Shown: positions 9,236-17,210 of the stretch, in pieces
Layout of the letters: every line of letters starts with the position of its first letter
Numbering within the stretch: position 1 is the first letter of the stretch
Source of the DNA: Oleispira sp036960605
Lineage (GTDB): Bacteria > Pseudomonadota > Gammaproteobacteria > Pseudomonadales > Oceanobacteraceae
Length of the DNA: 64,000 nt
Direction of reading: 5' to 3'
Assembly (NCBI GenBank): GCA_036960605.1
Contig: JBALXI010000026.1
Coordinates: 5,695 to 69,694, forward strand
The notes under the pieces: generated by a model
Told to the model about the DNA's origin: nothing
The model's database searches: none
What the model saw: only the letters and a program-made list of their open reading frames with translations
Translations under genes and position numbers: made by a program

Positions 9236-9266
9236 ATACCCACCTCCCAGTGGGTATTGCTTTTTT
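9236..9266 (+). terminator. Rho-independent terminator between the lipoprotein gene and fumarase
   Basis: A perfect 8-bp stem ATACCCAC / GTGGGTAT with a 6-base loop is followed by TGC and six T. It lies 110 bases past the lipoprotein stop and only 47 bases ahead of the fumarase start, so it could also attenuate a fumarase leader transcript. Confidence 0.75.
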
Positions 9267-9313
9267 AGCGCACCGGTTTTTATAACGCTAGTAACTTGAT
9301 GAGGACGTGACCC

Positions 9314-10840
9314 ATGGCTAATGCCGTCACAGTTGTTCGCCAAGATGATCTGATAGAGAGCATCGCGGACGCACTGCAATATATTTCGTATTACCACCCA
9401 AAAGATTTCATCGACGCGGTTCATGAAGCGTATCTAAGAGAAGAATCAAAAGCGGCTAAAGATGCCATGGCTCAGATTCTGATTAACTCTCGTATGTGTG
9501 CCCAAGGCCACCGTCCCATTTGCCAAGATACCGGTATTGTTACCATATTCTTAGAAATCGGCATGGATATACGTTTTGAAGATGCGACGATGAACATCGA
9601 AGACATCGCCAATGAAGGTGTACGTCGTGCGTATCTGAATCCAGATAACGTTTTACGTGCTTCTATTTTGGCTGATCCTGATGGCGCGCGTAGCAATACT
9701 AAAGATAATACCCCGGCGATTGTCCACGTTAAATTAGTTCAGGGTAATACCGTAGACGTTCACGTTGCAGCAAAAGGCGGCGGTTCAGAAGCCAAGTCTA
9801 AATTTGCCATGTTGAATCCTTCGGATTCTGTTGTTGATTGGGTATTAGAGCAAATTCCAAAAATGGGTGCTGGTTGGTGTCCACCAGGCATGTTGGGAAT
9901 AGGCATCGGCGGCACGGCTGAAAAAGCCATGATGATTGCCAAAGAATCATTATTAGAGCCGGTTAATATTCAAGAGCTGCAAGCGCGTGGCGCACAAACT
10001 CGTGCGGAAGAGCTGCGTCTAGAATTGTTCGATAAAGTGAACAAACTAGGCATCGGCGCACAAGGCCTTGGCGGTCTTACGACGGTTGTTGATATTAAAG
10101 TAGCTGATTTCCCGACACATGCTGCCAACAAGCCGGTTGCCATTATTCCAAACTGTGCGGCTACTCGCCACGTTCATTTCGAATTAGACGGTTCCGGCCC
10201 AGCCGTATTGCCCGTGCCTAAAATCGAAGACTGGCCTGACATTACTTGGGAAGTAGGTGAAGGTGTTCGTCGCGTTAATCTGAACGAAGTCACTCCTGAG
10301 ATGGTTAAAGATTGGCTACCCGGTGAAACCGTATTATTGTCCGGCAAAATGCTTACCGGTCGTGATGCCGCGCATAAGCGCATGGTAGATATGATTAACA
10401 AGGGTGAAGAGCTTCCGGTTGATCTAAGAGGTCGCTTCATCTATTACGTCGGACCTGTTGATCCAGTACGTGACGAAGTAGTAGGTCCTGCAGGCCCTAC
10501 AACGGCGACCCGTATGGATAAGTTTACTCGTACCGTATTAGAAGAAACTGGCCTTTTAGGCATGATTGGTAAAGCCGAGCGTGGCCCAATGGGGATTGAA
10601 GCGATTCGTGATAACGAAGCGGTTTATCTGATGGCTGTTGGCGGTGCTGCTTATTTAGTATCACAAGCCATTAAAGGCGCTGAAGTGGTAGGTTTCGCTG
10701 ACTTAGGTATGGAAGCTATCTACGAATTTGACGTCGTCGATATGCCGGTAACAGTTGCCGTAGATTGTCGTGGTTCTTCAGTGCACATCACTGGCCCACA
10801 AGAGTGGAAAGCTAAAATTGCTGCTAAGCAAATTGACTAG
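9314..10840 (+). CDS. fumA: Fumarate hydratase, class I (4Fe-4S)
   Basis: A 508-residue iron-sulfur fumarase that hydrates fumarate to L-malate in the TCA cycle. Cluster cysteines are seen in ICQDTGIV, GWCPPGMLG and IPNCAATRH, the three positions expected in the class I family. Glycine-rich blocks GIGIGGTAEKAM and GIGAQGLGGL and the C-terminal beta domain (LLSGKMLTGRDAAHKRM, then YYVGPVDP) are present. Both the N-terminal alpha and C-terminal beta parts are in one chain, as in gammaproteobacterial enzymes. ATG 9314 follows GAGGACG. Being cluster-dependent, the enzyme is expected to be oxygen sensitive. Confidence 0.93.
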   Translation: MANAVTVVRQDDLIESIADALQYISYYHPKDFIDAVHEAYLREESKAAKDAMAQILINSRMCAQGHRPICQDTGIVTIFLEIGMDIRFEDATMNIEDIANEGVRRAYLNPDNVLRASILADPDGARSNTKDNTPAIVHVKLVQGNTVDVHVAAKGGGSEAKSKFAMLNPSDSVVDWVLEQIPKMGAGWCPPGMLGIGIGGTAEKAMMIAKESLLEPVNIQELQARGAQTRAEELRLELFDKVNKLGIGAQGLGGLTTVVDIKVADFPTHAANKPVAIIPNCAATRHVHFELDGSGPAVLPVPKIEDWPDITWEVGEGVRRVNLNEVTPEMVKDWLPGETVLLSGKMLTGRDAAHKRMVDMINKGEELPVDLRGRFIYYVGPVDPVRDEVVGPAGPTTATRMDKFTRTVLEETGLLGMIGKAERGPMGIEAIRDNEAVYLMAVGGAAYLVSQAIKGAEVVGFADLGMEAIYEFDVVDMPVTVAVDCRGSSVHITGPQEWKAKIAAKQID

Positions 10841-10892
10841 CTTTAACTGACTAGCTCTAACTGATTGGCCGTAACGGCTTTAATCATTTTAG

Positions 10893-10929
10893 AAAGCCGA
10901 ACTTGTGGTGACATAAGTTCGGCTTTTTT
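10893..10929 (+). terminator. Rho-independent terminator after fumarase
   Basis: A 12-bp stem AAAGCCGAACTT / AAGTTCGGCTTT with a 10-base loop and a T-run lies 53 bases downstream of the fumarase stop. Confidence 0.88.
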
Positions 10930-11018
10930 ATACCTGCTCATTAATGCGAGGTCTTAGACAGAAATAGAACAGCTATACTGATTCTATCCGAACAATCATT
11001 TTCTCTTAGGAATCAATC

Positions 11019-11318
11019 ATGGCTTGTGATGCTGAAAAACTAAATAACCTTCCTATCGAAGACATTCCTGAAGGCTGGCAAGTCAACGAGATTGAGGGAA
11101 TAGGACGACTGGTTAAAGAATTTAAATTTAACAATTTTGTGACAGCGATGCATTTTAGTAATGAGATTGGCGAGCTAGCGGAATTGCACAACCATCACCC
11201 GATGATCATTACCGAGTGGGGTAAGGTGACACTGCATTGGTGGACCCATACCGCGAAAGGCATCAGTGCCCTCGATATTAAGCTAGCTCAGCTTTCGAAT
11301 GAACTAAGCGCTTTCTAG
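11019..11318 (+). CDS. phhB: Pterin-4a-carbinolamine dehydratase
   Basis: A 99-residue protein of the PCD/DCoH family, which regenerates quinonoid dihydropterin after phenylalanine hydroxylation. The signature is complete: ELHNHHPMI, then W, VTLHWWTH and the terminal Asp in ISALD, with the catalytic His pair in the NHHP segment. Length is the family norm. The start ATG 11019 is preceded by TTAGGAAT. No phenylalanine hydroxylase gene is nearby. Confidence 0.92.
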   Translation: MACDAEKLNNLPIEDIPEGWQVNEIEGIGRLVKEFKFNNFVTAMHFSNEIGELAELHNHHPMIITEWGKVTLHWWTHTAKGISALDIKLAQLSNELSAF

Positions 11319-11365
11319 CCGCGCCTTTATTGAGCAGGTCTTTATTGAACAGAGACTTGGCAGCT

Positions 11366-11713
11366 TCAAAGGCTAATACCCATATAGTCGATCAGCATTG
11401 AGCGTCCTTCACAACCTAACGACTTGATGCTCACTTTATGTTGAAAATTCATTGCCGCGAGAGCCAGCTGAAATTTTCGTGCGGCTACATCTTTATGATC
11501 ACTGTAAGACCGATAACGATTAGACAATTTCCCACCGCATTTATGTATTTTTTGCGACGTAAAAAAGTCAAACCCTGCACGACTATCATCCTCAATCTGA
11601 TAAAGAGAAATGATCTTTAGGTTATTCTTTATTTTACTGTCTTCTGCAAAAAGGAACTGACTGCCTAATTGGCTGAGCAAAATTAAAAAAGCTATTTGAA
11701 TCAATGACTTCAT
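11366..11713 (-). CDS. Small secreted protein of unknown function
   Basis: A 115-residue protein from ATG 11713, which has a strong ribosome site GGAGG eight bases ahead; a longer frame to 11752 lacks one. A signal peptide is at about 1-23 (ending LFA). The mature part has two cysteines (in HKCGGKL and LGCEGRS) that could form a disulfide, and the block SDHKDVAARKFQLALAAM looks conserved in style. I do not recognise a family. It is divergent from the motor-like operon that begins at 11829. Confidence 0.6.
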   Translation of the reverse strand: MKSLIQIAFLILLSQLGSQFLFAEDSKIKNNLKIISLYQIEDDSRAGFDFFTSQKIHKCGGKLSNRYRSYSDHKDVAARKFQLALAAMNFQHKVSIKSLGCEGRSMLIDYMGISL

Positions 11714-11828
11714 AAATCCTCCGTTACAAAAAAGCATAGCAAAGTTTCGCAAACTTTCATCTAACCTGATTATCTGAACTATGCTGACATCAGGAATCTG
11801 GAAAAGACATCAGGGTTAAGGATTATTG

Positions 11829-12890
11829 ATGGTTGTTCGAAATATTAAAATACTATGTATCAGTTTATTGCTATCTATCAATGGCGTACTTGCGGCAGAA
11901 CAAACACTCCCCCAAATAGCCGAGCCACCACCGACACTTTATACCGGTTTTGGTCAATTATTAGATGACGATAAAACATTGGTTCTAGAAGAACTAATGG
12001 ATCTGGATGAAGGGATTCAGCGTATTGCACTTTATCATAACGGTGATCGCCTTCATCGTTTAATTCCTAAGCAAGTCCATCAAATGGTCGAGAATAAGCT
12101 CATGCGTCGCTTAATTGCAAATGGACGTTTTGAGGTTATACAGTGCATTGAATGCCGTACGACGAAGGTGATGATGGCCGCCGACGAATTGAAAATATCT
12201 CAGGCTGCAGAAAGTAATCAACAGTTAAGAGCCTTGTCTAAACAGGTGCGCGCCGATGCCTTTATGTTTTGGAGTGCTTCTGTTCACGAAAATAAATTCA
12301 CCATTAATCTGCGATTAGTTGATGGTCAAAATAATGAATTGTTATGGCTGAAAGAATATTCAAAGAAAACCACAAAAGAAGCTGAAGAAGAAGATTTTGA
12401 TAAAGTTCAATATGAATTTATCGTCGGTGCTTGGGGGGTGGGCGGTAAGCGTAAAAGCACGACCGCAGCAGATGATGTTGAGCTGGATGGCGCGACTGTT
12501 TTTGGCATACGCCGTCGTGAGAGTACAGAATTAAATGAAGATATTGAATATACCTTAGGCTTTGAATATTTTACTAATTATTCATCCGGAGAATTATTTG
12601 ATCTAAGTGGTTATAACCTTGAAGGTCGAATTATTGCTGATATTCCAGCGCTAGATGGCTTTATCGATAGCAATGTCTATTTAGGTATTGGCCAATCATT
12701 TTTTAATAACGCCAATAGTTTGATTTTTCGTTTTGGCTTCGAGTTTCCTTTCTTCAAAGACGGTTTTATGGATTTTGGTGTGATCTATATGCAAGAAGCC
12801 GACGTAAAATGGAAAGATGATTCTGATTTTGAAGAGACGGGCACTTTCGGTGGTGCAAGTTATGACTTAACGCTCGGTGTGCGTTTCTAA
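11829..12890 (+). CDS. Outer-membrane protein with FlgO/CsgG-like periplasmic part and C-terminal beta-barrel
   Basis: A 353-residue exported protein; signal peptide about 1-22. The first half (about 60-185) has the order seen in CsgG/FlgO-type nucleotide-binding-like folds: a helical segment MVENKLMRRLIANGRFEVI, then a stretch ending ADAFMFWSASVHENKFTI and NLRLVDGQNNELLW. The second half (from about 215) is alternating beta structure ending in LGVRF, with the terminal Phe typical of outer-membrane barrels. It opens the operon with the TPR lipoprotein, FliF-FliG fusion and MotA/MotB homologues. ATG 11829 follows AAGGA. The barrel prediction is by eye. Confidence 0.6.
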   Translation: MVVRNIKILCISLLLSINGVLAAEQTLPQIAEPPPTLYTGFGQLLDDDKTLVLEELMDLDEGIQRIALYHNGDRLHRLIPKQVHQMVENKLMRRLIANGRFEVIQCIECRTTKVMMAADELKISQAAESNQQLRALSKQVRADAFMFWSASVHENKFTINLRLVDGQNNELLWLKEYSKKTTKEAEEEDFDKVQYEFIVGAWGVGGKRKSTTAADDVELDGATVFGIRRRESTELNEDIEYTLGFEYFTNYSSGELFDLSGYNLEGRIIADIPALDGFIDSNVYLGIGQSFFNNANSLIFRFGFEFPFFKDGFMDFGVIYMQEADVKWKDDSDFEETGTFGGASYDLTLGVRF

Positions 12891-12896
12891 GGGAAT

Positions 12897-13622
12897 ATGA
12901 TGAAATACTTAACGATTACATTATTGGTAGTTTTTCTTAGTGCTTGTGCCATGGAAAGAACCAATCGCACCTTAACCCAATATGGGGGTGAACCACCCGA
13001 ATTGATGGGAATAGGTGAAGAGAGTACAGAAGCAACAGCAGAAATTTCTTTAGCAACGATAGAGAAACGTAAGCAGGTTGCTGATCTCGCGAAAAAGAAT
13101 CATGGCTTGATGCATATCCATCGCTACGGCCCAGGATTCGATGTATTAATGACCCTAGATGCCGGTGATAGTGATGTTAGCTTCAGCATGAAACTACCTG
13201 CTGCCCCTGGTTCTGAGCAAGATGCTATGCAAGGCGCTCTGCAAAAAAGTGCCGAAGAAATTGCTGCGCAGAATAAACAAGTATTGGCCAGTTTAGATGA
13301 TGACAAAGCAGAATTGCATCATGAAGAGCTAGACCAACGTAGTGAATTGATTGAACAAAAGAAAATTCAGGATTTTCAGGCCTCCACAAAACATATTTTT
13401 AGTGCCCAGTCTTTGTTCTATAAAAAACAATATTGGCAATCGTTAGATGAAACGAATAAAGCCTTAGAGCTTGTTCCTGATTCTGCTCAAGCGCATGCAT
13501 TGAAAGGCAGTATTTATTACAAGATGGGATTGAGTGCTGAGGCAAAAGCGAGTTGGCAGCAAGCACTGGCAATCGATCCTGATATGGAACAAGTCAAAAC
13601 CAGTTTGGCGCGCTTAAGGTAG
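12897..13622 (+). CDS. TPR lipoprotein of the motor-like operon
   Basis: A 241-residue lipoprotein with lipobox LSAC (Cys about 17). The centre is charged and helical, and about 165-235 holds two TPR motifs (QSLFYKKQYWQSLDETNKAL, then AHALKGSIYYKMGLSAEAK). TPR lipoproteins often serve as outer-membrane pilotins or scaffold subunits. It starts 6 bases after the preceding stop (ATG 12897, with a second ATG at 12900) and ends 11 bases before the FliF-FliG fusion. Position suggests a structural partner of the envelope machine. Confidence 0.7.
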   Translation: MMKYLTITLLVVFLSACAMERTNRTLTQYGGEPPELMGIGEESTEATAEISLATIEKRKQVADLAKKNHGLMHIHRYGPGFDVLMTLDAGDSDVSFSMKLPAAPGSEQDAMQGALQKSAEEIAAQNKQVLASLDDDKAELHHEELDQRSELIEQKKIQDFQASTKHIFSAQSLFYKKQYWQSLDETNKALELVPDSAQAHALKGSIYYKMGLSAEAKASWQQALAIDPDMEQVKTSLARLR

Positions 13623-13633
13623 GAGCAAGGAAG

Positions 13634-15574
13634 ATGAAAATAATACTACAGAGTGTCCTTAAGCTGTGCTTAGCCTGCTCAGTGATTTGTCCCGCCGTAT
13701 ATTCTTTTGCCGAGACGGGGAAGACATTTGAAGTGCCAGCTAAAAAAGATGAAATTGAAGAAGTACGTTTTAAAGATGAAATGGAAGCACGACTGAATCG
13801 TGATTTACAAGCGTACCTCGGTAATAACCGCTTTATTATTCATGTTGAAGCTGAATTAAAAAAGACCCGTACTGTGGTTCAAGAAGGCTCGAATTCAGAC
13901 GCTAAAAATATACCTGAACGACCTGTGTTTACTTCGCAACCATTACCGGCCTCGATCGGAAGTCGTCCAGTAGAAGTCGAAGAAACCTTACCCGGACTTC
14001 CCACTAGTGACTTACCGATTTTTGAAGACAATAGTGTGGAAGTTAATGCATTAAAAGGGCGAGTCCAACAGTTAGAAAATGAACGCCAGCAAGCATTAGG
14101 TTATGCCGAGAAATTACGTATAGAAGCTGAAAAGCAAATAGAAAAAATCAAAGAAAAAACATTAGGCTACCGAAATTCAATTAACAAGTTAACCATTACG
14201 ATCGTATTGGATAAGAACTTAATGGATGAACAGGTTGAATTTATTCGTAACTTAATTACGCGTAAAGCACGCTTAGATGAGCTGCGAGGAGACTCATTAA
14301 AAATTGTACGCACCGTCTTTAAAGATGTCGAAAAGAAAAATGAGGTACTCGATTGGTGGCAGCAATATCAAGGTTGGATCATGTTAGCCTGCTTTGGTTT
14401 TATGATGTTACTGCTGTTGTTCGCCTTATACTTATTCAATAAGCGCTTAAGCGATAGTCTCAGAGAAAATCAACGTAGAAGCGATAATTTCGATAATCTG
14501 ACCGTGCCGGCGGCTGTTGAAATGGCACCCATCGCTAATTCGAAAGACAGCTCACTTGATAGCGCCAATGATAAACGTCGTCAGTTGAATGAAATGCGCC
14601 AAGAGTTGGTAACCATAGGGCTGGGGCAGCCACAATTATTTCAGCAACGTATTAATGAACAATTAAATAGCGGTAATAGTCAGAACGTAGCTGCGTTATA
14701 CGACGTCTTAGGAAAAGGCCTATTCCGCAGCCTTTGTCCAAAGATAGCCAGTGCCGACTCTGAAGCATTAGCCGATCAGGCAGAGCGCCAATCTTTAGAT
14801 GACGAGCAAAGAATCACCAGCCTGAATAACCTTCGCCATGAGATGTTAAAGGCGCTAGGGGATGACGACAACGGTAATGCCCCTTTTGCATTTTTAGAAA
14901 AACTAAATGACTCCCAAGTACTTTATCTAATTAAAGAAGAAGAAACTCGAATTAAAGCCTTGGTCTTATCGCAGATGCCGGCGAAAAGAGGTGCGAGTTT
15001 GGTTCAACGCTTAGAAGGGCATGAGCAATCGGCGGTGGCCTATGAACTGGGTGAATTTGAAACATTGCCGGTTTCAACGTTTAAAGATGTTGCTGATCGA
15101 CTCGCGCAAAAATCACTGAATGTTCCAAGCTTTGAAAATGTATCGGCTAATGGTTTGTCAGTATTAATTAATATGCTCGATACCATGAGCAGTGGAGAAG
15201 AAACACGCTTGCTGAAAACCTTGAAAGCTGATAAACCAGAAACCTATTATCGTTTACGTCAGGTTTATTATACCTATGCTGACTTAATGCGAACGCCTGA
15301 GCGAGTAATTGCGAATGAGCTAAGAGATATTGATCGCACCGTGATGGCACTTTCGTTGTGCAATACCCCTACCGAATTTAAGCGTCATATATTAAGTGGC
15401 TTGCCCGTAAAATTACGTTCTTCTGTTATTGCTGAATTGAAAATACAGGAAGGGCAAGCAGCACAAGAACAAACAGAGCAGGCTCGAAATCAAGTGGTTG
15501 CTAAAATGCGAGAAGTATTAAAAGCGGGACGTTTCTCTATGGAAGAATTAATCGCAGTCGCGAATCCAAATTAA
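13634..15574 (+). CDS. FliF-FliG fusion protein: MS-ring-like and rotor-like domains in one chain
   Basis: 646 residues. About 1-27 is a signal peptide or signal anchor. Residues 45-85 (FKDEMEARLNRDLQAYLGNN) match the FliF ring-building region that begins YENELEQRI in Salmonella. Residues 184-232 (LTITIVLDKNLMDEQVEFI, then RGDSLKIV) and 238-270 (LDWWQQYQGW plus a transmembrane helix) match the FliF C-terminal part and second helix. From about 415 the chain follows FliG: PFAFLEKLNDSQVLYLIKEE (FliG middle domain, where the EHPQ motif reads EEET), then YYTYADLMRTPERVIANEL to AGRFSMEEL (FliG C-terminal torque domain). FliF ring domains 1-2 and the first helix are absent. Neighbours encode MotA- and MotB-like proteins. 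Confidence 0.8.
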   Translation: MKIILQSVLKLCLACSVICPAVYSFAETGKTFEVPAKKDEIEEVRFKDEMEARLNRDLQAYLGNNRFIIHVEAELKKTRTVVQEGSNSDAKNIPERPVFTSQPLPASIGSRPVEVEETLPGLPTSDLPIFEDNSVEVNALKGRVQQLENERQQALGYAEKLRIEAEKQIEKIKEKTLGYRNSINKLTITIVLDKNLMDEQVEFIRNLITRKARLDELRGDSLKIVRTVFKDVEKKNEVLDWWQQYQGWIMLACFGFMMLLLLFALYLFNKRLSDSLRENQRRSDNFDNLTVPAAVEMAPIANSKDSSLDSANDKRRQLNEMRQELVTIGLGQPQLFQQRINEQLNSGNSQNVAALYDVLGKGLFRSLCPKIASADSEALADQAERQSLDDEQRITSLNNLRHEMLKALGDDDNGNAPFAFLEKLNDSQVLYLIKEEETRIKALVLSQMPAKRGASLVQRLEGHEQSAVAYELGEFETLPVSTFKDVADRLAQKSLNVPSFENVSANGLSVLINMLDTMSSGEETRLLKTLKADKPETYYRLRQVYYTYADLMRTPERVIANELRDIDRTVMALSLCNTPTEFKRHILSGLPVKLRSSVIAELKIQEGQAAQEQTEQARNQVVAKMREVLKAGRFSMEELIAVANPN

Positions 15575-15583
15575 GGATCTAGT

Positions 15584-16387
15584 ATGAATCGATTTTCGTT
15601 TAGCACCCTAGTGGGTATTACTGTTGCTATCAGTCTGTTTATTTTTGCTATCGTTTCTAGCACGAATAACTACATGATGTTTATTAGCTTATCTAGTTTT
15701 GCTTTAGTGGCAGGCAGCACTTTTGCAGCGTCATTAATTAGTTATACAACGATGGATGTTTTGACCGCGATTAAAGCGCTTTTTGAAACGTTATTTCATA
15801 CGCCAACGAGTACAAAGTATTTACGTGGCCATGTAGAAAGATTTATTGAATGGGGACAGATTTACCGCCAGCAAGGTATTGCTGGGTTAGAAGCTTCGTT
15901 AACCGACAAAGAACGCAAGGACCCATTTTTAGCGCACGGTATGGAGTTATTAAGCAGTGGCTATAAAAATCATGATATTCGAACTATTTTAACCGATGAT
16001 ATGGATGCTTTTTGGCAACGAATGACCATAGAGTCAAAAGTCTTAAATACCATGGCGGTTTACTCCCCTGGTTTTGGCATGGTCGGTACCATCATTGGCT
16101 TGATTATTATGTTGGATAATATGAATGGTGATATGGCAGCCTTGGGCAAAGGTTTGGCACTTGCCTTAATAACGACCCTGTACGGTGTGGTACTGGCTAA
16201 TATTCTTTTCAAACCGGCAGCGAACCAAGTAACAGAAAAGCAAGAGTCACTTTATTTTCGTGATCAAATGATCGTCGAAGGATTTGTTTTGTTGGCAGAA
16301 AAGCGTGATGGATTATTTATGCAAGATCGCTTGAATGCTTATCTTAAACCGAGTGCGCGTTATCAACCGATAGAAGAAGATCTGTAA
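15584..16387 (+). CDS. MotA-family stator protein (non-flagellar context)
   Basis: A 267-residue inner-membrane protein with four predicted helices (about 6-27, 33-53, 157-180 and 187-208). The second pair carries the family hallmark: SPGFGMVGTIIGLIIML with the helix-3 Pro, and TTLYGVVLANILFKPAA with the helix-4 Pro. A charged cytoplasmic loop lies between helices 2 and 3. It should form a proton or sodium channel with the MotB-like neighbour. ATG 15584 lies 9 bases after the FliF-FliG stop, and its TAA overlaps the next ATG by one base (TAATG). Confidence 0.88.
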   Translation: MNRFSFSTLVGITVAISLFIFAIVSSTNNYMMFISLSSFALVAGSTFAASLISYTTMDVLTAIKALFETLFHTPTSTKYLRGHVERFIEWGQIYRQQGIAGLEASLTDKERKDPFLAHGMELLSSGYKNHDIRTILTDDMDAFWQRMTIESKVLNTMAVYSPGFGMVGTIIGLIIMLDNMNGDMAALGKGLALALITTLYGVVLANILFKPAANQVTEKQESLYFRDQMIVEGFVLLAEKRDGLFMQDRLNAYLKPSARYQPIEEDL

Positions 16388-17067
16388 TGACAGAATCGGT
16401 ATCCAATAAACACCGAGGTCTAAGGCGTCGTCGCCCCAACTTCGAAGATTCTTCGAGCTCTTGGCTCATCACATATTCTGATGCGATTACTTTATTGCTG
16501 GCATTTTTTGTGATGATTCTATCGGTATCAGATTTAAACCAAGGTAAGGTTGAAGCTCTAAAGGAAGGGCTTTCTGAAATGATGACGGGTGAAGCGCCGC
16601 CAACACCTTTTACCGATATAAAAGATGGGCTAGAAGAATTAATTACACAAAATGATTTGCAAGACCAAGTCTCAGTCACGTTAGATACCAAAGGCGTGAA
16701 GATAGAATTCGCCAACGTAGCGTTGTATCAGTCTGGCTCGGCCGACATTAAACAAAATGCGATTTCAACATTAAAAGAAGTTACTCAAGTTATTCGTGAA
16801 ACCAGTCATAAAACCCATATGGTTGAAGTCGAGGGGCATACTGACGACGTGCCGATACACACCGAAAAATTCCCTTCAAACTGGGAGCTTTCTTCGGTGC
16901 GCGCGACGAATGTGGTGAAGTATCTATTAGCACAAGGGATAGAAAAAGAGCGTTTAAAAGCCGCCGGATATGCTGATAGCCGACCTAAAGAAAAATCAGT
17001 AACCGCGTCTATAGCTCAGCAACGCGAAGCAAACCGAAGAGTTGTTATTTTTGTCAGGCGTTATTGA
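16387..17067 (+). CDS. MotB-family stator protein with OmpA-like peptidoglycan-binding domain
   Basis: 226 residues. A basic cytoplasmic N-terminus leads into one transmembrane helix (about 25-45) with the segment WLITYSDAITLLLAFFVMI; the Asp is residue 32, the same position as the ion-carrying Asp of E. coli MotB. A linker and an OmpA-like domain (about 95-225) follow, with VEVEGHTDDVPIH, NWELSSVRATNVVKYL and QREANRRVVIFVRR, the peptidoglycan-binding signature. This anchors a stator to the wall. Last gene of the operon; the stop is followed by a palindrome that also lies in the Pho-box-like region. Confidence 0.9.
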   Translation: MTESVSNKHRGLRRRRPNFEDSSSSWLITYSDAITLLLAFFVMILSVSDLNQGKVEALKEGLSEMMTGEAPPTPFTDIKDGLEELITQNDLQDQVSVTLDTKGVKIEFANVALYQSGSADIKQNAISTLKEVTQVIRETSHKTHMVEVEGHTDDVPIHTEKFPSNWELSSVRATNVVKYLLAQGIEKERLKAAGYADSRPKEKSVTASIAQQREANRRVVIFVRRY

Positions 17068-17099
17068 CCTTAGTTTATTATTCTTTAGCATTATTTTTT

Positions 17100-17150
17100 C
17101 TTTCATATAAATGACATATAAATGTCATTTATTTTTATCACAACTGTCAC
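17100..17150 (+). promoter_or_regulatory. Pho-box-like repeat array upstream of the PhoX-family gene
   Basis: Seven-base units related to CTGTCAT recur with an exact 11-base period: CTTTCAT at 17100, ATGACAT at 17111, ATGTCAT at 17122, a poor unit at 17133 and CTGTCAC at 17144, with 4-base AT-rich spacers. This is the layout of tandem PhoB sites. Within it, ATAAATGACAT / ATGTCATTTAT is a perfect inverted repeat (17107-17132) followed by TTTT, so it may double as the terminator of the motB-like gene. The array ends 60 bases before the PhoX start. Confidence 0.6.
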
Positions 17151-17210
17151 TTTTCTAATCTAGCCTGTGCTCTCCAATGATTATTTAAATATATCGAAAG
17201 AGAGATCGTT

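Noticed and set aside
15584..17067. MotA/MotB-like pair as part of a Zorya-type antiphage system or an ExbB/ExbD, TolQ/TolR or GldL/GldM pair
   Set aside because: The MotA-like protein has the flagellar length and motifs and no long cytoplasmic tail, the MotB-like protein has a full OmpA domain, and the partners are a FliF-FliG fusion and outer-membrane proteins, with no helicase or nuclease gene nearby.
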